From Desulfovibrionales bacterium (GTDB lineage: Bacteria > Desulfobacterota > Desulfovibrionia > Desulfovibrionales > Desulfovibrionaceae), in contig JASGMV010000006.1 in NCBI GenBank assembly GCA_030156255.1, positions 1 to 64,000 of the forward strand: 64,000 bases of DNA, in the 5' to 3' direction. The translations under genes were made by a program, and so were the position numbers. Positions 27,399-38,011 of the stretch are shown piece after piece; within the stretch, counting starts at the first letter, position 1, and each line of letters opens with the position of its first letter. Under the pieces are notes generated by a model, which worked only from the letters and a program-made list of their open reading frames with translations, had not been told where the DNA came from and ran no database searches.

Positions 27399-28250
27399 CT
27401 AGCGCACGTCCCGAAATTCGGCCCAGGCCTTCCCCTGGCGCACAGTCAACGATTTGATCCGATGGAGCTCCCCACGGCGGGAGAGGTCCTCCCAGACCAG
27501 CTCCAATCGGCGCATATTCCCGGCAAGGTCCTTTTGCCCCAGTTGAACGGTCATGTCCGGCGCGGCCAGCTGCAATTCAAGGCCCGTGCGGCCGGAAAGG
27601 CCGACCCAGCTCGCCTGGGCGAGCCCGAAGGGCAGGTCCCTGCGTTGCATGGCGCCGAGCAGGCGCTCCAAGGTTGCTCCGGCGTCCTGAACGTCCTCGG
27701 AGGCGTCCAGAAACGGCAGGGAGGCGAACCGTTGCGGCTCCACTTCGGCGATGGCCTCCCCGCGGTTGTTGGCGTAGAACAACTTGTCTTTGACCCGCAC
27801 CCAGAAAGAGGGCTCGCGCTCTTTGATCTTCAGAACGATGGCGTCCGGTAGAACGCGCTGCACGGCCAGTTTTTTGATCCATGGGTCGCGGGACAGGGCC
27901 GCCTCCACCTTGCCCAGATTCACGGCCAGGCTGTTCTGGCCAAGCTCCAGCCCCGATTCGGACAGGATTTCGCCGTAGGTCAGCCGTTGGGCGCCTTCGA
28001 TGCGGATGTCCTTGATGGCGAAGTAGGGCAGGGAGGTCATCCACCGGTAGCCCGCCAGACAGGCGAGGCACAGTCCCGCCAGCACGGACAGCAGCAGGGC
28101 GGCCAGCGCCATGCGGCGTAGGCCGGCCAGCCATAGTTTCAGGGACGCTCCTTTGCTGCGCTTGGGCTTGGCGGCTTTGTTGGCCTTCTTGTTGGCCAGG
28201 CCGAGCCGGCTCCTCCGAGCCTGTCTGTCCACTGCGTAGCTGTAACCCAT
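27399..28250 (-). CDS. ftsQ: Cell division protein FtsQ/DivIB
   Basis: This 283-residue bitopic protein has a basic cytoplasmic tail (1-48), one transmembrane helix (about 48-68), a POTRA domain starting YFAIKDIRIEGAQRL and the FtsQ beta domain. It links early and late divisome proteins. ATG 28250 gives MGYSYAVDRQ and overlaps the murB stop by one base; the frame runs further upstream but with shadow-like composition. Confidence 0.93.
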   Translation of the reverse strand: MGYSYAVDRQARRSRLGLANKKANKAAKPKRSKGASLKLWLAGLRRMALAALLLSVLAGLCLACLAGYRWMTSLPYFAIKDIRIEGAQRLTYGEILSESGLELGQNSLAVNLGKVEAALSRDPWIKKLAVQRVLPDAIVLKIKEREPSFWVRVKDKLFYANNRGEAIAEVEPQRFASLPFLDASEDVQDAGATLERLLGAMQRRDLPFGLAQASWVGLSGRTGLELQLAAPDMTVQLGQKDLAGNMRRLELVWEDLSRRGELHRIKSLTVRQGKAWAEFRDVR

Positions 28251-29110
28251 CAGATCACCACGACTTCCCGGTCGAGTTGGATGTTGAACATTTCCTTCAC
28301 GGCGAGCCGGGCCCGCTCCATGATCTCCAAGGCCTGGGCGCTGGTCCCTCCTCCGTGGTTCACCAGAAAATTGGCGTGCAGGTCGGAGAATCCCACGCCG
28401 CCCAGGCGCGCGCCCCGCATGCCGGCCTGATCCAGCAGCCTGCCGGCGCTTTCCCCCGGAGGATTCTTGAATACGCACCCCGCGCTGCGGCTGCCCACGG
28501 GCTGCGTCGCCTTTTTCTTGTCGTGGACTTCGCGCATCCTCGCCTTGATGCGCGCCGGCTCGTCCTTGTCCAAAAGCAGCACTGCCTCCCACACCAGCCA
28601 GAATCCGGAGATTCCCGGATCAAAACGGCGGTAGCCGGCTGAAATTTTTTCGCGTTCAAGCTCGACCATTCCCCGATCCAGGCTGAAAATCCGCACGGAG
28701 GCGAGTTTGTCGCAGATTTCGCGGCCGTAGGAGCCGGCGTTCATGGCCACGGCGCCGCCCACGCCTCCCGGGATGCCGCTCAGACCCTCCAGGCCCGAAA
28801 GACCTTGGGCGGCCAGCCAGGACAAAAGACGGGGCAGCCCCAGGGCCGCCGAGGCGCGCACGCGCGCGCTTTCGCCGCTTTCGGCGACAATCTCGGGCTC
28901 GCCGGCCTTGGCTGCGCGAACCAGCACCAGGTTCAGCAAACCGTCCCGGGCCAGCAGGTTGCTGCCGCGCCCCAGAGCCATGGGCTCGCCTCCAAGGCGC
29001 GAGAGAGCCGCGGGCAAAGCGTCCAGGCCGGCTTCGTCCCGGATGACGGCTTCGGCCAGGGCGCGCCCGCCAAAGCCCAGGGTGGTGCGTTCAGCCATGC
29101 TCGGCTCCAT
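28250..29110 (-). CDS. murB: UDP-N-acetylenolpyruvoylglucosamine reductase
   Basis: This FAD-dependent enzyme of 286 residues makes UDP-MurNAc. LGRGSNLL and GLSGIPGGVGGAVAMNAG form the FAD site. SRSAGCVFKNP holds a Cys where E. coli MurB has its proton-donating Ser, a change also known in other MurBs. The C-terminal Glu lies in the last segment, QLDREVVVI. ATG 29110 follows GGAG; ATG 29098 also has a GGAG and TTG 29122 is less likely. Confidence 0.95.
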   Translation of the reverse strand: MEPSMAERTTLGFGGRALAEAVIRDEAGLDALPAALSRLGGEPMALGRGSNLLARDGLLNLVLVRAAKAGEPEIVAESGESARVRASAALGLPRLLSWLAAQGLSGLEGLSGIPGGVGGAVAMNAGSYGREICDKLASVRIFSLDRGMVELEREKISAGYRRFDPGISGFWLVWEAVLLLDKDEPARIKARMREVHDKKKATQPVGSRSAGCVFKNPPGESAGRLLDQAGMRGARLGGVGFSDLHANFLVNHGGGTSAQALEIMERARLAVKEMFNIQLDREVVVI

Positions 29111-29128
29111 GATCAACTCCAAGGGCGA

Positions 29129-30559
29129 TCAACCCTCCTCCCGCACGCGGTCCAGATAGTTCTCGCCCACCTGCCAGATGGACCCGGCGCCCTGGGTCAA
29201 CAGCAGATCTCCCGGTTCGAGCAGCGACGGCAATTGGCGCTCCATGGCCTCGAAGTCCGGGAAAAATCGGACGCTGGTTTTGGAGACCTGCTTGATCCCC
29301 TGGGCCAGCGACAGCCCGCTCACGCCCGGAATCGGCGATTCCGAGGCCGGATAGATTTCCGTCAGCAGCAACAGATCGCAGTCCTCGAAGGCTTTGCAGA
29401 ACTCCCCGAACAGCAGTTGGGTCCGGGTGAAGCGGTGGGGCTGGAAGGCCATGACGATGCGGCGCTCCGGGAAACAGGCCTTGGCCGCGGCCAAAGTGGC
29501 CACGATTTCCGCCGGATGGTGTCCGTAGTCGTCCACCACGAGCACTCCGCCGCGTTCGCCTTTCTTTTCGAACCGGCGTCCCACGCCTCCGAAGTTGGAA
29601 AGTCCGTCCAGAATGGCCTGCTTGCCCAGGCCGGCCTCCATGGCCAGGCCGACGGCGCCCAACGCGTTGAGCACGTTGTGCCGGCCGGGTTGGGCTAGGT
29701 TGGCTTCGCCCCACAGCTCGCCGTCCAGATAAATCTTGAAGGCGCTGCGCATGTGGGCGGTGATGATTTCCCCGCGCAGCCGGGCGTCCTTTTTCAGTCC
29801 GTAGGTGAGCACCGGGCGCTTGATGCGCGGCAACAGCCGGGCGACTCCGGGGTCGTCCACGCACACGACGTTCATCCCGTAGAACGGAATGGCGTTCATG
29901 AAGGCTGCGAAGGCGCTTTCTATTTCCTGGATGCCGCCCTTGTAGTGGTCCAGATGGTCGGCGTCCACGTTGGTGACGATGGACATGATGGCCGGCAGGC
30001 AGAGGAACGAGCCGTCGGACTCGTCGGCCTCGGCGATGAGGAAGTCGCCCTCGCCGAGCCTGGCGTTGGACCCGAACGTGTTCAGGCGTCCGCCGATGAT
30101 CACCGTAGGATCGAGCCCGGCCTCGGTGAACAACGTGGCCAGGATGGACGTGGTGGTGGTCTTGCCGTGGGTGCCGGCCACGGCGATGCCGATGCGCAGC
30201 CGCATGATCTCGGCCAGCATTTCGGCTCGCGGAATCACGGGAATTCCGCGCTCCTTGGCCTCCACCACCTCGGGATTGCTCATGGGAATGGCCGTGGATT
30301 TGACCAGCACGTCGGCCCCGCCCACGTTCTGGGGGCCGTGGCCGATGTACACCTGGGCGCCCAGGCGTTTGAGGCGTTGCACCGTGGAGGACATGTTCAA
30401 GTCCGAACCGGTCACGGTGAAGCCCATGGTCAGCAGGACCTCGGCGATGCCGCACATGCCCGAACCGCCGATTCCAACCATGTGGATATGGTTGACGCGG
30501 CTGCGCATCATGGCGCGGGCCGTGATGCGGGAGGCGAGATCTGGTCCTTGGGCGCTCAT
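29129..30559 (-). CDS. murC: UDP-N-acetylmuramate-L-alanine ligase
   Basis: This 476-residue Mur ligase adds L-Ala to UDP-MurNAc. The N-terminal nucleotide-fold [17 protein letters not shown], the ATP loop [11 protein letters not shown] and DYGHHPAEI in the C-terminal domain are diagnostic. ATG 30559 follows GGAGTAGGATTG, so it is preferred over the adjacent TTG. It sits between murG and murB as is usual in this cluster. Confidence 0.97.
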   Translation of the reverse strand: MSAQGPDLASRITARAMMRSRVNHIHMVGIGGSGMCGIAEVLLTMGFTVTGSDLNMSSTVQRLKRLGAQVYIGHGPQNVGGADVLVKSTAIPMSNPEVVEAKERGIPVIPRAEMLAEIMRLRIGIAVAGTHGKTTTTSILATLFTEAGLDPTVIIGGRLNTFGSNARLGEGDFLIAEADESDGSFLCLPAIMSIVTNVDADHLDHYKGGIQEIESAFAAFMNAIPFYGMNVVCVDDPGVARLLPRIKRPVLTYGLKKDARLRGEIITAHMRSAFKIYLDGELWGEANLAQPGRHNVLNALGAVGLAMEAGLGKQAILDGLSNFGGVGRRFEKKGERGGVLVVDDYGHHPAEIVATLAAAKACFPERRIVMAFQPHRFTRTQLLFGEFCKAFEDCDLLLLTEIYPASESPIPGVSGLSLAQGIKQVSKTSVRFFPDFEAMERQLPSLLEPGDLLLTQGAGSIWQVGENYLDRVREEG

Positions 30560-30571
30560 CAATCCTACTCC

Positions 30572-31639
30572 TTAGGCTCTCGCGTCGGCGAGGGCTTCGA
30601 TTTCCATGGCCACGTCCCTGGCGGCGTGGGGCGTGGAAAATTCCCTGGCGGCCCGGGCCATGGCCGACAGGCGCTCCGGATCGTCCAACAGGGCCAGGGC
30701 CGCGCCGGCCAGTTTTTCGCAGGCCTCGCTCTGGTCCAGAACCACGGCGCCGCCCGCCCGGGCCAGGGCCTCGGCGTTCTTGCGCTGGTGGTCGTGGGTG
30801 GCGAAGGGGAAGGGAACCAATACGGACGGAACGCCGGCCGCGGCCAGTTCGAAAATTGTGGAGGCGCCGGCCCGGGTCACGGCCAGGTCCGCCTGGGCGT
30901 ATGCGCCGGCCATGTCCTCGATGAACGGGACTACTGCCTGCGGGTCCCATCCCTGATTCGCATATCCGGCCCGGACCCGGTCCAGATCCTTGGGGCCGGC
31001 CTGGTGGGTGATCGAGACCCCGGCCGCCTTCAGTTGCGGCAAGGCGGCGACGACCGCGCTGCTCAAATCCCTGGCGCCCTGGCTTCCTCCCACCACCAGC
31101 AGGCGACGGCCGCGGCGTTCGGGGTCGCGTGCGCCCGCGATGGCCGTGCGCACGGGGTTGCCGGTGCGGACCGTCTTGGACGCGGGGAAATGCTGTTTGC
31201 TCTGCTCGAAGGATACGCAGATGCGGCGCACGAATTTGCCGAGCAGCCGGTTGGCCGCGCCGGGAACGCTGTTCTGTTCGTGCAGGCAGGTGGGAAAACC
31301 GCGAATCCAGGCCGCCAGGACGGGGCAGAATCCGGCGTAGCCGCCGAATCCGGCCGCGACCTCCGGTTGGAAGCGCTGGACCTCGTGCAAGGCCACGGCC
31401 AGGGCGAAGGCCATCCGCCCCATGGCTGCAACGCCCTTGATTCCCTTGCCGAGCACGCCGCTCACGGGCAGGCGCATGAAGCGCAGGCCGGCTTTGCGGG
31501 CCATCTCTCCTTCCGGGCCAGAGCCGCCCATGAACAGGATGTCGCATTCCGGGCTTGCGGCGCGGATTTCTTCGGCCACGGCCAAAGCCGGGAAGATGTG
31601 GCCGCCCGTGCCGCCTGTCGCCAACAGCAGACGCTTCAT
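30572..31639 (-). CDS. murG: UDP-GlcNAc:lipid I N-acetylglucosaminyltransferase
   Basis: This membrane-associated GT28 enzyme of 355 residues makes lipid II. The N-terminal ATGGTGGHIFPALAVAE loop, HEQNSVPGAANR and the donor-site VTRAGASTIFELAAAG are all present. The ATG overlaps the ftsW stop (ATGA). It is 12 bp upstream of murC. Confidence 0.97.
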   Translation of the reverse strand: MKRLLLATGGTGGHIFPALAVAEEIRAASPECDILFMGGSGPEGEMARKAGLRFMRLPVSGVLGKGIKGVAAMGRMAFALAVALHEVQRFQPEVAAGFGGYAGFCPVLAAWIRGFPTCLHEQNSVPGAANRLLGKFVRRICVSFEQSKQHFPASKTVRTGNPVRTAIAGARDPERRGRRLLVVGGSQGARDLSSAVVAALPQLKAAGVSITHQAGPKDLDRVRAGYANQGWDPQAVVPFIEDMAGAYAQADLAVTRAGASTIFELAAAGVPSVLVPFPFATHDHQRKNAEALARAGGAVVLDQSEACEKLAGAALALLDDPERLSAMARAAREFSTPHAARDVAMEIEALADARA

Positions 31640-32748
31640 GCCGCCTCCCGGGACAGGTTGAGCAGAACGCCCACGCAGATGAACGAGGCCACCAGGCTCG
31701 ATCCGCCGTAGCTCACGAAGGGCATGGGCACGCCCTTCGGGGGCGCCACGCCCATGACCACGGCCAGATTCAGGAAGAATCCCAAGGTCAGAATCAACGC
31801 CGCGCCGTAGGCCGTGAGCCGGTCCTGCAGGTCTTCCTGCCGGAGGGCTATTCTGAAGGCCCGCCACAAGAACAGTCCCAGCACGATGAACAGGGCCGAT
31901 ACGCCGACAAACCCCAACTCTTCGCCCAGAACGGCCATGATGAAGTCGTTGTGGGCTTCGGGCAGGAAGAAGAGTTTCTGTTTCCCTGCGCCGAGTCCGG
32001 CGCCGAAGATTCGCCCGGAGCCGAAGGCGTACAACGACTGCACCAACTGATAACCCGCATCCCTGGCCGTCTCGAAGGGGTCCAGAAAGGCCATCAACCG
32101 CTTGAAACGGTACGGCGAGCTGACGATCATGCGCCACGCGCCGACCGAGGCCACGAACAGGGCCAACAGCAGGTAGGAGAATCGCGTGCCGCCCACCAGG
32201 CACATGAAGAAAAGCAGGGCGGCCAGAAAAACGGCGCCGCCGAAGTCGGGTTGGTGCAGCAGTAGCAGGCAAAGGCCGCCGGTCACCAGAAACGGCGGCA
32301 AAAAACCCACGCTGAAGGTTTTGACCATGCCCTGCTTTTGGCTGAAGAAGTAGGCCAGATAGAAGACCAAGGCCAACTTGGAGAACTCCAACGGCTGGAT
32401 GGAGACGGGACCGAGCTTCAGCCAGCGCGCCGCGCCGCCGGCCGACAGGCCGAGCGGCGTCAGTGTCAGGGCCAGAAGGCCCACGGACAGGATGAGCCAC
32501 AGGTAGGCGAAGCGGTGGAAGAAGACCCGGGGCAGCCGGGCCGCGACCAGCATGCAGATGACGCCGCAGGCGCAGTACAGCGCTTGTTTGCGGAAGAAGA
32601 GATATTTGTCGTGGTAGAAGCGCTCGGCCATGACCCCGCTCGCCGACAGAACCATGACCAGCCCGAGGCCCGCGAAGAGCAGGGCCAATCCGAGCAGCCA
32701 GTAGTCCGTAGGCCGGGACAGAGCGGTGGACTTGACGTTGCTTCTCAT
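31636..32748 (-). CDS. ftsW: Lipid II polymerase FtsW
   Basis: This SEDS-family glycan polymerase of 370 residues has about ten transmembrane helices. SIQPLEFSKLALVFYLAYF, LLLLHQPDFGGAV (catalytic Asp) and PEAHNDFIMAVLGEELG are family hallmarks. It works with the PBP encoded by ftsI in septal peptidoglycan synthesis. The start overlaps the murD stop and the stop overlaps the murG start. Confidence 0.97.
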   Translation of the reverse strand: MRSNVKSTALSRPTDYWLLGLALLFAGLGLVMVLSASGVMAERFYHDKYLFFRKQALYCACGVICMLVAARLPRVFFHRFAYLWLILSVGLLALTLTPLGLSAGGAARWLKLGPVSIQPLEFSKLALVFYLAYFFSQKQGMVKTFSVGFLPPFLVTGGLCLLLLHQPDFGGAVFLAALLFFMCLVGGTRFSYLLLALFVASVGAWRMIVSSPYRFKRLMAFLDPFETARDAGYQLVQSLYAFGSGRIFGAGLGAGKQKLFFLPEAHNDFIMAVLGEELGFVGVSALFIVLGLFLWRAFRIALRQEDLQDRLTAYGAALILTLGFFLNLAVVMGVAPPKGVPMPFVSYGGSSLVASFICVGVLLNLSREAA

Positions 32749-34043
32749 GCCAGCGCCTCGAAGATTTTGCGGAAGTGGTCGCCGCGCTCGGCGTACCCGT
32801 TGTACTGGTCCCAACTGGCCGTGGCCGGAGACAGCAGGATGGTTTCTCCGGGGTTGGCCTCCGCAAAGAGCCGGCGCACGGCGGCTTCGAGTCCTTCCTC
32901 GTAAAAGAGGTCGAATTCGCCGGCCAAGGGTTTCTCGAAGGCCTCGCGCGCGCCTCCGAACAGGCCGATCTGCACCACTTTGTCTTTCATGGCCGGAATG
33001 AGCTCGGCGGGGTCGCCGCCCTTGAATACGCCGCCCAAAAGCAGCCGCACCGGGCCGTGCACGGCGCTCAAAGCCGCAGCCACGGCGCCCAGGTTGGTAG
33101 CCTTGGAGTCGTCCACGAACCGCACGCCGCGCTTTTCGCCGATGCCTTGAATCCGATGCGGGAGCGAGCGGAAGCCGATGACCAAGGCCATGGCTTTCGC
33201 TTCCTCGACGCCGAACACCTCCACGGCCGCCAGCACGGCCTCCATGTTTTCCTGGTTGTGGGCGCCCGGCAGGAACGGAGCGTGGATTCGGCCCGAGCCC
33301 TTGAAGGTCTTGATGCGGGCCTTGGTGAAGCCGGCCGGCAGAGAAGGCGCCAGGTCGGCCGGCAGCACGGCGAGGTCCTCCTCGGTCTGAGCCTGGAACA
33401 ATCGAAGCTTGGCCGAGAGGTATTCCTCCATGTCCAGGTGATAATCCAGATGGTTGGGCGCGATGTTCAGCAGGACGCCGGCGTTGGGGCGGAAGTTGTG
33501 GCAGGTCTGGAGCTGGAAGCTGGACAGCTCCAGCACCAGCGCGTCGGCCATGCCGCCCTTCAGGATGAAGTCGCTGAGCGGCGTGCCGATGTTGCCGCCG
33601 GTAAAGACCTTGAGGCCTGCGGCCCGGAGCACGTAGCTGGCCATTTCCACGGTCGTGGTTTTGCCGTTGGACCCGGTCACGGCCAGGATGGGCTGCGTGC
33701 AGAATCCGGCGGCCAGCTCCATCTCCGCGATCACCCTGTCCTGGGGAATGGCGCCCAGCAACGGCTCGATGTCGCGCAGCCTGACGCCCGGACTCGGGAC
33801 CACCCAATCCGCGCCGTGGAATTGTTCGGGGGTGTGCGGTCCGATCAGCGCCTCGGCGAAGGGCAGTTCCGCGCCCAAGGCGTCCTTGTCGACCTTTTCT
33901 CCGGAGTCCGCCAGCCGGACCTTGGCGCCCGCGGCGTGGAGAAGTTTGGCGGCCGCGAGACCGGACTTGCCGGCGCCGACCACCACGGCCGTTTTTCCAG
34001 CGAATTGTTGCGCCCAAGCGCTTTGCAGCAATGCAGCGTTCAC
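32745..34043 (-). CDS. murD: UDP-MurNAc-L-alanine-D-glutamate ligase
   Basis: This 432-residue Mur ligase adds D-Glu. VVVGAGKSGLAAAKLL near residue 20, the ATP loop TGSNGKTTTVEM, APNHLDYHLDMEEY and RFVDDSKATNLGA are clear. It ends in an ATGA overlap with ftsW and follows mraY by 10 bp. Confidence 0.97.
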   Translation of the reverse strand: MNAALLQSAWAQQFAGKTAVVVGAGKSGLAAAKLLHAAGAKVRLADSGEKVDKDALGAELPFAEALIGPHTPEQFHGADWVVPSPGVRLRDIEPLLGAIPQDRVIAEMELAAGFCTQPILAVTGSNGKTTTVEMASYVLRAAGLKVFTGGNIGTPLSDFILKGGMADALVLELSSFQLQTCHNFRPNAGVLLNIAPNHLDYHLDMEEYLSAKLRLFQAQTEEDLAVLPADLAPSLPAGFTKARIKTFKGSGRIHAPFLPGAHNQENMEAVLAAVEVFGVEEAKAMALVIGFRSLPHRIQGIGEKRGVRFVDDSKATNLGAVAAALSAVHGPVRLLLGGVFKGGDPAELIPAMKDKVVQIGLFGGAREAFEKPLAGEFDLFYEEGLEAAVRRLFAEANPGETILLSPATASWDQYNGYAERGDHFRKIFEALA

Positions 34044-34053
34044 GTCGCGTTTC

Positions 34054-35130
34054 CTACCGCAGTTTGAGCGTGCTCAGGGCCATGAGCGCCATGAGGATGG
34101 AGAGAATCCAGAACCGGATGATGATCTTGGACTCCGGCACGCCTTTTAATTCGAAGTGATGATGCAACGGCGCCATGCGAAACATGCGCTTGCCGCCGCT
34201 CATCTTGAAATATCCGACCTGAAGGATGACCGAGAGGGTCTCGAACACGAAGACTCCGCCCACAATGGCCAGCAGCAGCTCCTGCTTGGCCAGAACGGAG
34301 ATGAACCCCAGGGTCCCGCCCAGGGACAGCGAGCCCACGTCGCCCATGAACACCTGGGCGGGGTAGGCGTTGAACCACAAAAAACCCAGCCCCGCGCCGA
34401 GCAGCGCTCCGCACAGCACCGTGACCTCCCCGACGCCCGGCACGTACGCCACGTTGAGGTAGCCGGCCATGGTCGAGTTTCCGACCACGTAGATGAACAG
34501 GGCGAAGCAGCCTGTGGCCGCCACCGAAGGCCCGATGGCCAGTCCGTCCAGCCCATCGGTCAGGTTGACCCCGTTGGAGGAGCCCACCATGACCAGCACG
34601 GCGAAGGGCAGATAGAACCAGTGCAAATCCGGGGTCAGCGATTTGAAAAAGGGCACGTAGAGTTTGGTGGAGTAGGCCGGTTCGAAAATGAGCAGGCAGA
34701 TGGCCGCCGAGGCGACCAGAATTTGCCCGATGAATTTTTGGGAGGACGTCAGGCCTTTGTTCCTCTTGTGCAGGATCTTGGTGAGGTCGTCGATGAAGCC
34801 CACGGCGCCGAAGCCCACCAGCACGAGCAGGGTCAGCCAGATATAGCTGTTGTTGAGGTCCGCCCAGAGCAGGACGCTGACGACCACCGAGATGATGATC
34901 AGCAGACCGCCCATGGTGGGGGTGCCGGCCTTGGCCTGATGGTGGGGGCCGTCGGACTGGATGTACTGGCCGAATTTGAGCTTCGCCAGCCAGCGGATCA
35001 TGGGCGGGCCGAACAGGATGCTCAAAACCAGCGCGGTGAGCAGGGCGTAAATGGACCGGAACGTGATGTAGCGGAACACGTTCAGGACGGAGAGGTCCGC
35101 GCTTAAAGGGTAAAGCAGGTGGTACAGCAT
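34054..35130 (-). CDS. mraY: Phospho-MurNAc-pentapeptide transferase MraY
   Basis: This integral membrane enzyme of 358 residues with about ten helices makes lipid I from undecaprenyl phosphate. The Asp-rich sites GFIDDLTK and [10 protein letters not shown] and the HHHFE loop ([11 protein letters not shown]) near the C-terminus are diagnostic. It lies between murF and murD. Confidence 0.98.
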   Translation of the reverse strand: MLYHLLYPLSADLSVLNVFRYITFRSIYALLTALVLSILFGPPMIRWLAKLKFGQYIQSDGPHHQAKAGTPTMGGLLIIISVVVSVLLWADLNNSYIWLTLLVLVGFGAVGFIDDLTKILHKRNKGLTSSQKFIGQILVASAAICLLIFEPAYSTKLYVPFFKSLTPDLHWFYLPFAVLVMVGSSNGVNLTDGLDGLAIGPSVAATGCFALFIYVVGNSTMAGYLNVAYVPGVGEVTVLCGALLGAGLGFLWFNAYPAQVFMGDVGSLSLGGTLGFISVLAKQELLLAIVGGVFVFETLSVILQVGYFKMSGGKRMFRMAPLHHHFELKGVPESKIIIRFWILSILMALMALSTLKLR

Positions 35131-35142
35131 CCCGGGGTTCCT

Positions 35143-36540
35143 TTACGAATGCTCCAGTCTGTCGGCCGCGGCCGTGAGAAACGTTTCCATACGCCGGCCG
35201 CGCGAGCCTTTGAACAGGACCGCGCCGCCGGTCAAATCCATTCCCTGGAGACGCAGGGCCGCGTCGGCCGGGGTCTGCACGACCGCGAAGCCGCCTTTGA
35301 ATCCCAAGGCTTCCAGGCCGCGGGCCACGGATTCGCCGTGGTCTCCGTGGAAAAGAACCAACGCGGCGCCCGCCTCGGCCGCAAGGCGGCCCAAGCGTTC
35401 ATGCTCGTTCTCTGCGAGATCGCCCAGTTCGAGCATTTCCCCGAGCGCCAGAACCAGCGGTCCGTCTCCGGCCAGCTCCCTGGCCGCCTGGATGGAGCGC
35501 TCCATGGACAGCGGATTCGCGTTGTAGGTGTCGTCCACCAGGGTGACGCCCCCCGCTTGGCGCAGGCGGAAGCGCTGGGGGCCGGCCGAGGCCTGGCTGA
35601 GCCCGCGCAGGATGTCCTCGGCGGACATGCCGAGCAGGTGGGCTGCGCCCGCAGCGGCCGCGATGTTTTCCGCGCTGTGGCGTCCGATGACGCCCAGGCG
35701 AATCTCGGCGGAAAACGTCGGCAGCTTCAGGGAGAACAGACCCTTGGGCCGCCCGTCCTCGGCCGAGTTCAGACCGAGATAGCCGCAATAGAAGTCGAGC
35801 TCCGGATTCTGGGTGGAGAAGGGAATGCAGTCGGGATGGACCTTCACGGCCTCGCGCCACAGCTCCGGGTAATCCCGGCAAACCAGTCCTCGGCCGCCTT
35901 CGGCCAGATAGGCGAGCAGCCTGGCCTTGATCCGGGCCACGTCGTCCAGGCCGCCGAGCCCCTGGGTGTGGGCCTTGGCCACGTTGGTCAAGACGGCCAG
36001 GTCCGGGGCGATGATGCATCCCAGTTCGTCCATGTCGTGGGGCAGGCTGACGCCGGCCTCCAGGACCCAGGCCCCGTCCAGCTCCGAAGCCTCGAAGATG
36101 GACAGGGGGACGCCGATCTGGTTGTTGAAGTTCCCGGGATTTTTGGACACGGGCATGGTTTCGGACAGGACTTGGGCCAAAAGCTCCTTGACCGAGGTTT
36201 TGCCTGCGGAGCCGGTCACGGCCGTCACCGAGGCCGTGGTTTTGTCCCGCAGGCTCCGGGCCAGGCGGCCCATGGCCTGCACGGTGTCTTTGACCAGCAA
36301 CAGGGCTGCGTCGCCGGTCTCCACCAGTTGTTCGGCCACGATGGCCGCGGCGCCTCGCTTCGCCGCTTCTTCGGCGAAGTTGTGCCCGTCCATGCGCTGG
36401 CCTTGAATGCAGAAGAAGACGTCTCCCGGCTGCACGAGACGGCTGTCCGTCCGGGCGCCCGTGACTTTCACGGACAGGCCTCCGGAGGTGACCGTCGCGC
36501 CGGTGAGGATGCGTTCGACCTCAGCCAAACTCAGATTCAT
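35143..36540 (-). CDS. murF: UDP-MurNAc-tripeptide-D-Ala-D-Ala ligase
   Basis: This 465-residue Mur ligase adds D-Ala-D-Ala to complete the pentapeptide. TGSAGKTSVKELLA is the ATP loop, and NFNNQIGVPL and VDDTYNANPLSMERS are typical of MurF. Its ATG overlaps the murE stop by four bases. A 12-bp gap separates it from mraY. Confidence 0.97.
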   Translation of the reverse strand: MNLSLAEVERILTGATVTSGGLSVKVTGARTDSRLVQPGDVFFCIQGQRMDGHNFAEEAAKRGAAAIVAEQLVETGDAALLLVKDTVQAMGRLARSLRDKTTASVTAVTGSAGKTSVKELLAQVLSETMPVSKNPGNFNNQIGVPLSIFEASELDGAWVLEAGVSLPHDMDELGCIIAPDLAVLTNVAKAHTQGLGGLDDVARIKARLLAYLAEGGRGLVCRDYPELWREAVKVHPDCIPFSTQNPELDFYCGYLGLNSAEDGRPKGLFSLKLPTFSAEIRLGVIGRHSAENIAAAAGAAHLLGMSAEDILRGLSQASAGPQRFRLRQAGGVTLVDDTYNANPLSMERSIQAARELAGDGPLVLALGEMLELGDLAENEHERLGRLAAEAGAALVLFHGDHGESVARGLEALGFKGGFAVVQTPADAALRLQGMDLTGGAVLFKGSRGRRMETFLTAAADRLEHS

Positions 36541-38009
36541 GCCGCTTTTCCCTGCAAGGCGTTGCGCACTTCCTCCACGTCGCTGAAGTGGCGCTTGACC
36601 CCGTTGATTTCCTGATAGTTTTCATGCCCCTTGCCGGCCACGAGCAGGCAATCCCCCGGACGCAGGCGTTGGATGGCCATGTGGATGGCCATGCGGCGGT
36701 CCACTTCCACGACCACGTCGGGAAAGCCTTCCAGGCCCGGGAGGATGTCGTCGATGATGGCCGTGGGGTGCTCGAAGCGCGGGTTGTCCGAGGTGACGAT
36801 GGCCGCGTCGGCGTATCTGGCGACGGCCCGGCCCATGAGCGGCCGTTTGGTCGCGTCGCGATTGCCGCCGCAGCCGAAGAGCACGAGCAGTCGGTTGAAG
36901 TGCAGCTCCCGGAGGGCGCCGAGCACGTTTTCCAAGGCGTCGGGCGTGTGGGCGAAGTCCACGAAAATATCCAGGTCCTGGTCGTTCTCCACTCTCTGGA
37001 GGCGGCCGGGAGCTCCGGTGAAGGAGGCCAGCCGGCGCATGTCCCGGCAGTTCATGCCGAGCTTCAGGCCCACGGCCTGGGCCGCCAGCAGGTTGGAGGC
37101 GTTGTAGGAGCCGATGAGCGGCGTGGTCAGGCGCCAGGATTTCTTTTCGAAATTGACTTCCATCTCCATGCCTTTGCCTGAAGCGGAAAGAATCGAACCC
37201 GTGAGGCACTGATAGACGGTGTTGGCCGGCTCCTTGAGTCCGAAGCCGAGAACCTTGGCGTTGGCCGCGAGCAGCCGACGGCCCCATGGATCGTCCATGT
37301 TGACGATCCATGCCTTGTCCTGGCTGGGGTATTCGAAGAAGAGTTTCGATTTGGCGTTGAAGTAGGACTCCATGTCCGTGTGGTAGTCCAGATGGTCCTG
37401 GGTCACGTTGGTGAGAACCCCGGCCTGGAACGAGAGCCCCGCCACGCGGCGCTGGTCCAGCGCGTGGGAGGAGACCTCCATGACCACCACATCCACGTCG
37501 CTGCGCTCCATGTTGGCCAGGAGTTCGTGGATTTGCCAGCAGTCCGGGGTGGTGAGCTGGGCGTCAAGGGAGAATCCGGGCCAGCGGTAGCTCACCGTGC
37601 CGAGAACGCCGACCTTGAGTCCCGCCGAGGCGAGCAGGTGCTCGACCATGTAGGACACCGAGGTCTTGCCGTTGGTGCCGGTGACGCCCACCAGCTTGAG
37701 GGAGTGCCGGTCCGTGTCGAAATAGGCCCGGGCCAGATCGCCCAGGGCGACGCGGGGGTCCGGGTGGATGACGAGCTTGCCGGCGTCTTCCGGGGACAGC
37801 GCGCCCACGGGGAGGGGCTGGGCCGCGATGACGACTCCGGCCCCGCGCTGCAAGGCGTCGGGGATGTAGGCGGCGCCGTCCACTTTGACGCCGGGTATGG
37901 CCACAAAGACCTCGCCGGGCTGCACCATCTTGGAATTGGTGCGAACCATGAGGCCTTGAGAGACTTTATCCAGCAAGTCCAGCCAAATGCGGGAACCTTT
38001 ATTTTCCAT
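36537..38009 (-). CDS. murE: UDP-MurNAc-tripeptide ligase, meso-diaminopimelate type
   Basis: This 490-residue Mur ligase adds the third stem residue. The ATP loop GTNGKTS is at 111-117. DNPR at 408-411 is the signature for meso-diaminopimelate, so a Gram-negative-type peptide is expected. It follows ftsI after 2 bp and overlaps murF. Confidence 0.97.
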   Translation of the reverse strand: MENKGSRIWLDLLDKVSQGLMVRTNSKMVQPGEVFVAIPGVKVDGAAYIPDALQRGAGVVIAAQPLPVGALSPEDAGKLVIHPDPRVALGDLARAYFDTDRHSLKLVGVTGTNGKTSVSYMVEHLLASAGLKVGVLGTVSYRWPGFSLDAQLTTPDCWQIHELLANMERSDVDVVVMEVSSHALDQRRVAGLSFQAGVLTNVTQDHLDYHTDMESYFNAKSKLFFEYPSQDKAWIVNMDDPWGRRLLAANAKVLGFGLKEPANTVYQCLTGSILSASGKGMEMEVNFEKKSWRLTTPLIGSYNASNLLAAQAVGLKLGMNCRDMRRLASFTGAPGRLQRVENDQDLDIFVDFAHTPDALENVLGALRELHFNRLLVLFGCGGNRDATKRPLMGRAVARYADAAIVTSDNPRFEHPTAIIDDILPGLEGFPDVVVEVDRRMAIHMAIQRLRPGDCLLVAGKGHENYQEINGVKRHFSDVEEVRNALQGKAA

Positions 38010-38011
38010 GT